Below, one piece after another: positions 57,573 to 64,000 of a stretch of 64,000 nucleotides of DNA (position 1 is its first letter; each line of letters begins with the position of its first letter). This DNA comes from an uncultured Dokdonia sp. GTDB taxonomy: Bacteria; Bacteroidota; Bacteroidia; Flavobacteriales; Flavobacteriaceae. The notes beneath the pieces are model-generated. The model was not told the DNA's origin and ran no database searches. It saw nothing but the letters and a program-made list of their open reading frames with translations. A program made the position numbers and the translations under genes. The stretch spans positions 26,186-90,185 of the forward strand of contig NZ_CANLOB010000024.1 of NCBI RefSeq assembly GCF_947492815.1, in the 5' to 3' direction.

Positions 57573-60185
57573 TTAATCTAAAAAACGCTTAGCAGCCTCC
57601 AAAGCAGCATCTATACCTGCTGGGTTTTTACCACCTGCGGTTGCAAAGAAAGGTTGTCCACCTCCACCACCTTGGATATGCTTTCCAAGTTCGCGTACCA
57701 CTTGACCTGCATTTAACCCTTTACTCTCTACAAGTTCTTTTGAGATATAACAGCTCAATAATGCTTTTCCATTTTGTTCTGTTCCAAAAAGCAAGAAAAC
57801 ATCATTTTTATTCTGACCTAACTTAAAGGCTAAATCTTTGATAGCACCGGCATCTAAATCTACTTTTTTGGCTAAGAATTGTACTCCATTAACTTCTTCA
57901 TATTCCTTTTCTAAATCACCACTTAAGTTTTGAGCTTTCTCTTTAACAAGTGCCTCTACTTGTTTTTTAAGCGCAGTATTTTCATCCATTAAATTGGTAA
58001 TCGCTTTTACTGGATCTTGCGCATTTTTAAGGGTTGCTTTTACTTTATTATATGCTTCGGTTTCTGAAGTAAAATACTCTTTTGCTGCATCATTAGTAAT
58101 CGCTTCTATACGACGTATTCCAGATGCGACAGCACCTTCTGAAGTGATTTTAAAATGCCAGATATCTCCTGTACTTTGTACATGTGTTCCTCCACAGAGC
58201 TCCATGGATTTTCCGAAACGAATTGCACGTACGGCATCCCCATATTTCTCTCCGAATAATGCAATAGCACCTTCTTTGATCGCTTGGTCATACGCAATAC
58301 CACGTTGCTCTTCTAATGGCAAACTCTCACGAATACGAGCGTTTACAAAGTTTTCTACTGCTTTTAGTTCTTCGGCAGTTACTTTTGAGAAATGTGAGAA
58401 ATCAAAACGAAGATTACGGCTATGTACCATACTTCCTTTTTGCTCCACATGTGTTCCTAAGACTTTACGTAATCCTTGGTGTAATAAATGTGTTGCTGTA
58501 TGATTTGCAGACGTACGGAAACGTTGCTTCTCATCTACGACAGCTTTAAATGTTCCTTCAGTAGATCTTGGAAGATTCTTTGCTAAATGTATAATGAGGT
58601 TATTTTCCTTTTTGGTATCTATGATATACACCACTTCTCCATTAGGCACCTCTAGATAGCCTTTATCTCCTACTTGTCCTCCTCCTTCTGGATAAAAAGG
58701 AGTTAAATTAAATACCAGTTGATAGACTTCTCCATCTTTTTTACTCTCTGTTTTACGATAGCGTGTAATTTTTACAGAAGTTTCTAAGGTATCATACCCT
58801 ATAAACTCTTCTTCCGAATCATCTATTAAAACGGTCCAATCTCCAGTATCTACTTTAGACGCATTTCTAGAACGATCTTTTTGTTTTTGAAGCTCTACTT
58901 GGAAACCTTCTTCATCTAGCTTTAATCCTTTTTCACTAAGAATAAGCGCTGTCAAATCTTTTGGAAAACCATACGTATCATATAATTCAAAAGCTTTTTC
59001 TCCTGAGATCGTATCGCTTTTTGTATTGTTAATTACTGTATCTAATAGGATCAATCCTTGATCTAATGTTCGTAAGAAAGATTGCTCTTCTTCTCTTATC
59101 ACATTAACAATCAAGTTTTTCTCTCGTTTCAACTCTGGATATGCCTCCCCCATTTGTTTTACAAGTGTATTGACTAACTTATAAATAAAAGGTTCTTTGG
59201 TATTTAAGAATGTAAATCCATAGCGTATTGCTCTACGTAAAATACGTCGTATCACATATCCTGCTCCCGTATTACTAGGCAGTTGACCATCAGCAATACT
59301 AAATGCAACGGCTCTTAAATGATCTGCTACCACGCGAACAGCTATATCAGTTTCTTCTTTATGCCCGCACTTAAAAGAAGTAATGGTTTCTATTTCACGC
59401 ATTAATGGTGTAAAAACATCTGTATCATAATTGGACTGTACGCCTTGTAATACCATACATAGTCGTTCAAATCCCATTCCTGTATCAATATGCTGTGCAG
59501 GCAAGTTTTCTAACGATCCATTTGCCATACGATTAAATTGCATAAATACAAGATTCCATACCTCAATTACTAATGGGTGATCTTGATTTACTAATGATTT
59601 CCCATCTACTTTAGCTTTCTCTTCTGCAGATCGGATATCCACATGAATTTCACTACAAGGTCCACAAGGTCCTTGGTCCCCCATCTCCCAGAAGTTATCT
59701 TTTTTATCTCCATTTAGGATACGATCTTCAGCGATAAGATGTTTCCATATATCATATGCCTCTTGATCACGTTTTAATCCTTCTTCTTGATCACCTTCAA
59801 AAATTGTCACATATAAACTATCCTTATCAATCTCAAAAACTTCGGTAAGTAACTCCCATGCCCATTCGATTGCTTCTTTCTTGAAATAATCACCAAAACT
59901 CCAATTTCCTAACATCTCAAACATGGTATGGTGATAGGTATCTTTTCCAACCTCATCTAGATCATTTTGCTTTCCTGAAACTCGTATACATTTTTGAGCA
60001 TCAGATATACGCGTATTTTTAGGAGTACTATTCCCCAAAAAATATTCTTTAAAAGGTACCATACCGGCATTTACAAACATAAGTGTAGGGTCGTCTTTTA
60101 ATACCATAGGGGCAGAAGGCACTATGTCATGTTTTTTGGATTCAAAAAATGCTAAGAATTTTGCACGTATTTCTTGAGATTTCAT
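57573..60185 (-). CDS. alaS: Alanyl-tRNA synthetase
   Basis: 870 aa, standard size. Class II catalytic core (FLAFFESKKHDIVPSAPMVL, DEVGKDTYHHTMFEMLGNWS, DQGPCGPCSEIHVD, GAGYVIRRILRRAIRYGF), editing domain with zinc ligands (TANHTATHLLHQGLRKVLG in order and MELCGGTHVQSTGDI) and C-Ala domain ending GGGGGQPFFATAGGKNPAGI. Charges tRNA-Ala and clears Ser/Gly errors. Divergent from the M23 peptidase gene, with a HIP-like palindrome in the shared promoter region. Confidence 0.98.
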   Translation of the reverse strand: MKSQEIRAKFLAFFESKKHDIVPSAPMVLKDDPTLMFVNAGMVPFKEYFLGNSTPKNTRISDAQKCIRVSGKQNDLDEVGKDTYHHTMFEMLGNWSFGDYFKKEAIEWAWELLTEVFEIDKDSLYVTIFEGDQEEGLKRDQEAYDIWKHLIAEDRILNGDKKDNFWEMGDQGPCGPCSEIHVDIRSAEEKAKVDGKSLVNQDHPLVIEVWNLVFMQFNRMANGSLENLPAQHIDTGMGFERLCMVLQGVQSNYDTDVFTPLMREIETITSFKCGHKEETDIAVRVVADHLRAVAFSIADGQLPSNTGAGYVIRRILRRAIRYGFTFLNTKEPFIYKLVNTLVKQMGEAYPELKREKNLIVNVIREEEQSFLRTLDQGLILLDTVINNTKSDTISGEKAFELYDTYGFPKDLTALILSEKGLKLDEEGFQVELQKQKDRSRNASKVDTGDWTVLIDDSEEEFIGYDTLETSVKITRYRKTESKKDGEVYQLVFNLTPFYPEGGGQVGDKGYLEVPNGEVVYIIDTKKENNLIIHLAKNLPRSTEGTFKAVVDEKQRFRTSANHTATHLLHQGLRKVLGTHVEQKGSMVHSRNLRFDFSHFSKVTAEELKAVENFVNARIRESLPLEEQRGIAYDQAIKEGAIALFGEKYGDAVRAIRFGKSMELCGGTHVQSTGDIWHFKITSEGAVASGIRRIEAITNDAAKEYFTSETEAYNKVKATLKNAQDPVKAITNLMDENTALKKQVEALVKEKAQNLSGDLEKEYEEVNGVQFLAKKVDLDAGAIKDLAFKLGQNKNDVFLLFGTEQNGKALLSCYISKELVESKGLNAGQVVRELGKHIQGGGGGQPFFATAGGKNPAGIDAALEAAKRFLD

Positions 60186-60240
60186 AGAAGTAATCGTATC
60201 GAATAATTATTTTTATCTTTGATCGTTGTGTTGGTATGGG

Positions 60241-60260
60241 TACGCTTTCGCGAAAGCGTA
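60241..60260. repeat. HIP-like palindrome, copy 13 (alaS/M23 promoter region)
   Basis: Full TACGCTTTCGCGAAAGCGTA between the divergent start codons at 60185 and 60303. Confidence 0.95.
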
Positions 60261-60302
60261 TAAACCATCACTAACATCTGGCAAAAATACACATTTTAAC
60301 TT

Positions 60303-61277
60303 ATGTCTAAGGTAAAATATTACTATGATAGTGACACGCTTTCTTATCGAAAAGTAGAGCGTAAAAAAGGACGTACCGTAGGGTTTGTTCTATTATTTTT
60401 TACAGCTTCTGTTCTTATGGGGCTTATTTTATTAATTGCCATATCTAATTCTGGAATAGATACTCCTAAGGAGCGTAAACTAGAACGAGAAAATGCAAAC
60501 CTTGTATTACAGCTATCTATACTAGAATCTAAAATGGATCTTGCAAGTAAGGTTTTAGAGAATGTACAAGATCGCGACAATGAGATTTATAGAATTTTAT
60601 TGGATGCAAATCCTATTCCTGATGAAGTACGTAAAGCTGGTTTTGGTGGTGTAAATCGCTATGAAAACCTAAAAGGTTATGACAACTCGGCTATGATTAT
60701 TGAGAGTCATCAACGTATGGATCAGATCACAAAACAACTAGATATTCAATCAAAATCACTTGATGAAATTGCAAGGCTTTCTGCAGATAAGGAAAAATTA
60801 CTAGCTGCTATTCCGGCGATACAACCTGTAAGTAATGAGGATTTAACACGTATGGCTTCTGGTTTTGGATACCGTACTGATCCATTTACAAAAGCACGTA
60901 AGAAACACTGGGGAATGGACTTTACAGCCCCAAGAGGAACGCCTGTATATGCTTCTGGGGATGGAAAAGTATCTCGTGCAGACGCAACAGCTTCTGGGTA
61001 CGGAAAGCATATCCGAATCACACATGGATACGGTTACGAAAGTTTATATGCGCATTTAAATGCCTACAATGTAAAAAAAGGGCAAAAAGTAAAACGTGGT
61101 GACCTTATTGGTTTTGTAGGAAGTACAGGACGTTCTGAAGCACCTCATTTACATTATGAAATTTTTAAAGAAGGAGAACGTATTAACCCCATTCATTTTT
61201 ATTACGGAAAACTTTCTCCTGCAGAGTTTGATGAGTTACTAAAACAATCACTTCAAGAGAATCAATCTTTAGATTAA
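60303..61277 (+). CDS. M23 family peptidoglycan endopeptidase
   Basis: 324 aa. One N-terminal membrane helix (about 29-49), a coiled coil (LERENANLVLQLSILESKMD), then the lysostaphin-like domain: ARKKHWGMDFTAPRGTPVYA with metal ligands His and Asp, and APHLHYEIFKEGERINPIHF with the H-x-H pair. Likely cleaves peptidoglycan cross-links. 1 bp before the MerR gene. Confidence 0.94.
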   Translation: MSKVKYYYDSDTLSYRKVERKKGRTVGFVLLFFTASVLMGLILLIAISNSGIDTPKERKLERENANLVLQLSILESKMDLASKVLENVQDRDNEIYRILLDANPIPDEVRKAGFGGVNRYENLKGYDNSAMIIESHQRMDQITKQLDIQSKSLDEIARLSADKEKLLAAIPAIQPVSNEDLTRMASGFGYRTDPFTKARKKHWGMDFTAPRGTPVYASGDGKVSRADATASGYGKHIRITHGYGYESLYAHLNAYNVKKGQKVKRGDLIGFVGSTGRSEAPHLHYEIFKEGERINPIHFYYGKLSPAEFDELLKQSLQENQSLD

Positions 61278-61278
61278 T

Positions 61279-61608
61279 ATGCACGTAAACCTTCCAGAAA
61301 AATTATATTATGGTATTGGAGAAGTTTCCAAAGCTTTTGGTGTAAACCCATCTCTAATCCGATTCTGGGAAAAGGAATTTGACGTTTTACAACCTAAGAA
61401 AAACGCAAAAGGGAATCGTAAATTTACGCCCCAAGACATTAAAAATCTAGAGTTAATTTATCACCTTGTTAAAGAACGAGGCTTTACTTTAGAGGGTGCT
61501 AAAACTCACCTTAAAGAAGGTAAAAAAGAAACGCTTAGTAATTTTGATATCATCAGAAAACTAGAAAACGTAAAAGCACAATTAATAGCACTTAAAAAGA
61601 ATCTTTAG
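61279..61608 (+). CDS. Short MerR family regulator
   Basis: 109 aa. MerR HTH: KLYYGIGEVSKAFGVNPSLI, RFWEKEFDVLQPKKNAKGNR and FTPQDIKNLELIYHLVKERG, then a short helical dimerisation region. It lacks a ligand domain. In an operon with the M23 peptidase, so it might control cell-wall genes. Overlaps the convergent small membrane protein by 17 bp. Confidence 0.9.
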   Translation: MHVNLPEKLYYGIGEVSKAFGVNPSLIRFWEKEFDVLQPKKNAKGNRKFTPQDIKNLELIYHLVKERGFTLEGAKTHLKEGKKETLSNFDIIRKLENVKAQLIALKKNL

Positions 61609-61804
61609 ATTTTTCTATTACTATAGGAGTTTTGGTGGTTTTTGAAGGCACCACTTTGTAAAACCCTACATACAGTAAAGAAAGACTTGCTATAAATGAT
61701 GAAATATTTGGGATTACATCTTTATGGACAATTCCCATGTATAATGATGCTATCATTCCTAATATCCCTATGATAACTAATACATACTTTGTTGTTCTCA
61801 TCAT
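61592..61804 (-). CDS. Small two-helix membrane protein
   Basis: 70 aa, hydrophobic segments YVLVIIGILGMIASLYMGIV and IPNISSFIASLSLLYVGFYK. No family. Its 3' end overlaps the MerR gene by 17 bp. Confidence 0.5.
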   Translation of the reverse strand: MMRTTKYVLVIIGILGMIASLYMGIVHKDVIPNISSFIASLSLLYVGFYKVVPSKTTKTPIVIEKSKDSF

Positions 61805-61946
61805 CGATTATTTTATACACTTCATAGGTAGATAAAATTCTTATTTTGTTACAGAATCCAGAATATAAGATTTTCTTAACTTGTACACTGTTACTAAATT
61901 CTAAGAGATTTTGTAACAAAAATCAATAAACACAAACTAACCAGAC

Positions 61947-62549
61947 ATGAAGAAAGGATTAATCGTATTAATAGCAATTGGTGTATTTATTCTCCTTATA
62001 GGAGCATGGATAGCTAGAGTGAACAACAATTTGGTTCCATTAGATGAAGGTGTAAATGCACAATGGGGTAATGTAGAAAGCTCATATCAACGTCGCGCAG
62101 ATTTGATTCCTAACATTGTAAATACTGCAAAAGGATATGCTCAATTTGAACAAGAAACATTGACAAAGGTGATTGAAGCACGTTCTAAAGCGACCTCTAT
62201 TACCATAGACCCATCCAATATCACACCTGCTCAATTACAACAGTTCCAACAAGCACAATCAGGATTAACTTCAGCATTATCAAGATTATTAGCAACCTTT
62301 GAACGCTACCCTGATTTAAAAGCGAATGAAAACTTTAGAGAACTCATCAACGAATTAGAGCGAACAGAAAACCGTATTAATGTAGAACGTAATCGTTTCA
62401 ATGACAGCGCAAAAGCACTTAATTCTGAAATTAGATTATTTCCAACAAAATTTATTGCTGGATTCTTAGGATTTGACAAACGGGCTTATTTTGAAGCAGA
62501 CGCTGGAGCTGAAAAAGCTCCTGAAGTAGAATTTGACTTTAGTAAGTAA
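61947..62549 (+). CDS. lemA: LemA family protein
   Basis: 200 aa. N-terminal anchor (KKGLIVLIAIGVFILLIGAW), then the LemA core: NNLVPLDEGVNAQWGNVESS, YQRRADLIPNIVNTAKGYAQ and FNDSAKALNSEIRLFPTKFI. Function of LemA is unclear; genes are often paired with TPM proteins, as here. Stop overlaps the next gene's start (TAATG). Confidence 0.95.
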   Translation: MKKGLIVLIAIGVFILLIGAWIARVNNNLVPLDEGVNAQWGNVESSYQRRADLIPNIVNTAKGYAQFEQETLTKVIEARSKATSITIDPSNITPAQLQQFQQAQSGLTSALSRLLATFERYPDLKANENFRELINELERTENRINVERNRFNDSAKALNSEIRLFPTKFIAGFLGFDKRAYFEADAGAEKAPEVEFDFSK

Positions 62550-62989
62550 TGGCGTCTACGGTAGAAGATTTTCTCACACAAGCAGAAGAGCAAGAAATTG
62601 TTGAAGCAATTCGCATTGCCGAAAGCACTACTTCGGGTGAGATACGTGTACACCTAGAACGACATACGGATCTAGATACGTTTACACGTGCTAAAGAAAT
62701 CTTCCACATTTTAAAAATGGATAACACCAAAGAAGAAAATGGGGTTCTTATTTACATCGCAGTAGATGACCATGCATTTGCCATCTGTGGTGATCGTGGT
62801 ATTGACAAAAAAGTACCTGATAACTTTTGGGAGGCTACAAGAGACACGATGAGTAGTCATTTTAAAGAAGGTCGTTTTAAAGAAGGAATTATTCAAGGGA
62901 TTCAAGATACAGGTAAACGCCTAAGCGATTATTTCCCTTGGCAACATGGAGATATCAACGAACTTCCAGACGAGATTACCACGAGTTAA
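62549..62989 (+). CDS. TPM domain protein, soluble short form
   Basis: 146 aa, no signal peptide. TPM (TLP18.3/Psb32/MOLO-1) fold: AIRIAESTTSGEIRVHLERH, LIYIAVDDHAFAICGDRGID and FKEGIIQGIQDTGKRLSDYF. Overlaps lemA and the next TPM gene by 1 bp each, so the three form one operon. Confidence 0.9.
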   Translation: MASTVEDFLTQAEEQEIVEAIRIAESTTSGEIRVHLERHTDLDTFTRAKEIFHILKMDNTKEENGVLIYIAVDDHAFAICGDRGIDKKVPDNFWEATRDTMSSHFKEGRFKEGIIQGIQDTGKRLSDYFPWQHGDINELPDEITTS

Positions 62990-63831
62990 TGACAGATACA
63001 TTTGCTACATATAAAGGATTCTATATACGCTTTCGCGAAAGCATAAACAACAGCATATTCCTATTTTTAGCATTTCTTTTTTTAGGGAATGGTGTTATTC
63101 ATGCGCAATTTGATATTCCGCCAAAACCTACTTCAAACGCAAAACAAACAGCGGTTTATGATTATATAGGATTATTAAATTCCTACCAGCAAAAATCATT
63201 AGAACAGAAATTAATTCGTTACAGTGATACCACATCCACACAAATAGTAATTGCTATTATTTCTACTACAAAAGGAGAAGATATCTCATTACTAGGTGCT
63301 AAATGGGGGCAAAAATGGGGTATTGGACAAGCTAATGAAGATAATGGTATTTTCATTCTATTGGCTAAAGATGATCGAAAGGTAGATATTAATACCGGCT
63401 ACGGCATCGAATCTATTATTTCGGATCGCGATGCGGAACGTATGATCAATCGAACCATGATTCCTGCATTCAAAAAAGGAGATTTCTATGGAGGTCTTGA
63501 TGCGGCAACTAATGAGATGATCGCACGTCTTGAAGGTAATTTTAAAGGTACTCGACAAGACAATGACTCGTTTCCTATGGGTCCTGTACTTGTTTTTATA
63601 TTCTTTATTGTTATCCTCATCATTTTAAGCAGAAAAAATCATCGTGGCGGAGGTCGTGGTGGTCGCAGACATAAAGCAGGCTCTCTTTTGGATGTTATTA
63701 TCTTAAGTAATATGGGACGTGGTGGCTTTGGAAGCGGAAGTGGTGGTGGAAGTTTTGGCGGAGGCGGAGGCTTCGGAGGTGGTTTCGGAGGCGGAGGCTT
63801 CGGTGGAGGCGGTGCTTCTGGAGGATGGTAA
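62989..63831 (+). CDS. TPM domain membrane protein with Gly-rich tail
   Basis: 280 aa from ATG 62989 (TAATG overlap); an upstream frame from 62938 is not needed. Signal peptide/anchor, TPM domain (YDYIGLLNSYQQKSLEQKLI, TTKGEDISLLGAKWGQKWGI, KVDINTGYGIESIISDRDAE), a transmembrane helix (PVLVFIFFIVILIILSR) and a Gly/Phe/Ser tail (GGGFGGGFGGGGFGGGGASG). Probably membrane-bound partner of LemA. Palindrome copy near the N-terminus (RFRES). Confidence 0.92.
   Translation: MTDTFATYKGFYIRFRESINNSIFLFLAFLFLGNGVIHAQFDIPPKPTSNAKQTAVYDYIGLLNSYQQKSLEQKLIRYSDTTSTQIVIAIISTTKGEDISLLGAKWGQKWGIGQANEDNGIFILLAKDDRKVDINTGYGIESIISDRDAERMINRTMIPAFKKGDFYGGLDAATNEMIARLEGNFKGTRQDNDSFPMGPVLVFIFFIVILIILSRKNHRGGGRGGRRHKAGSLLDVIILSNMGRGGFGSGSGGGSFGGGGGFGGGFGGGGFGGGGASGGW
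63029..63042. repeat. HIP-like palindrome, copy 14 (in TPM gene, RFRES)
   Basis: Core GCTTTCGCGAAAGC, read as YIRFRESINN just before the hydrophobic signal segment. Confidence 0.95.
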
Positions 63832-64000
63832 TGAAAGTACAAGGTTAGAAGTTGGAAGTACGAAGGCTAAAATCACAAATGTAACTAGCCGACAGTTGGT
63901 GTGGTTGTTTACAGCTTTTTGTAATTTTTTTATTTTACAAAAAGAAGGAAACTTTCCGTTACTCATCTAACCTCAATGGTAATGAAAGTACAAGGTTAGA
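63825..64000 (+). repeat. 25-bp direct repeats enclosing a terminator
   Basis: ATGGTAATGAAAGTACAAGG plus TTAGA at 63825-63849 (overlapping the TPM stop) and 63976-64000 (window edge). The spacing is 151 bp; a partial tandem duplication is likely, but the second copy is cut by the edge. Confidence 0.7.
63915..63944 (+). terminator. Hairpin downstream of the lemA operon
   Basis: CTTTTTGTAA / TTACAAAAAG, 10-bp stem with a T-rich loop. Confidence 0.6.

Noticed and set aside
63639..63842. Proline-rich antisense ORF opposite the TPM Gly-rich tail
   Set aside because: Simple complement of Gly codons; no independent support.

Overview
The window looks like a chromosome segment of a marine-type member of the Flavobacteriaceae (Bacteroidetes). 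The evidence is low G+C, Bacteroidetes-style promoters (TAnnTTTG -7 boxes) with few Shine-Dalgarno sites, a type IX secretion (T9SS) C-terminal domain, GSCFA, DUF4230, DUF4136 and DUF5522 proteins, fused E1 alpha/beta 2-oxoacid dehydrogenase, and the flavobacterial long form of aromatic amino acid hydroxylase. No rRNA, tRNA, CRISPR array, prophage or transposase gene was seen.

Layout. 1-9.3 kb holds small envelope and secreted proteins: MORN-type repeats, an FG-GAP/VCBS protein, a lipoprotein gene split by a -1 frameshift at a slippery A AAA AAG, YiaA and a zinc-ribbon membrane protein. 9.4-22.2 kb holds housekeeping and mixed genes: a DUF5117-type zinc metalloprotease, HemL, a glucosaminidase, a PLP desulfhydrase/ACC deaminase-like enzyme and urocanase. 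22.6-27.8 kb is a branched-chain or aromatic amino acid catabolic block (fused E1, IlvE-type aminotransferase, E2) divergent from an Lrp/AsnC regulator, with two phased operator-like palindromes between them. 28-47 kb is a phenylacetate (paa) catabolic cluster on the minus strand: TetR, paaE, A, B, C, D, G, H, I, J, Z, an enoyl-CoA hydratase and a PaaY-like protein. It is interleaved with unrelated genes: a T9SS-secreted beta-helix protein, a PQQ-type sugar dehydrogenase, an MreB-N-like mini-protein, lipoproteins and a GIY-YIG unit. No paaK is present; the neighbouring aminotransferase/2-oxoacid dehydrogenase could make phenylacetyl-CoA directly from phenylpyruvate. 47-56 kb holds an aromatic amino acid hydroxylase and a two-component system (TPR histidine kinase, small membrane protein, LuxR-type regulator) among secreted proteins. 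56-64 kb is GSCFA, AlaS, M23 peptidase, MerR, LemA and two TPM proteins.

Most interesting signals. (1) An 18-bp inverted repeat, ATACGnCAnnTGnCGTAT, occurs five times between 47.5 and 55.6 kb. It lies 22 bp (four cases) or 24 bp (one case) upstream of a TAnnTTTG-like box, in front of the two-component genes, a probable ~100-nt RNA and three secreted-protein genes. This looks like a local regulon. (2) The palindrome GCTTTCGCGAAAGC occurs 14 times exactly, mostly inside genes, read in all three frames as RFRES, AFAKA or LSRK(R/Q), and other short repeats are nested in or against it. (3) A 430-bp unit made of a GIY-YIG nuclease gene between two hairpin-forming 27-bp inverted repeats sits cleanly between two paa genes. 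(4) Several short interspersed repeats have been absorbed into proteins (PaaC, PaaH, E1, aromatic hydroxylase, GSCFA).
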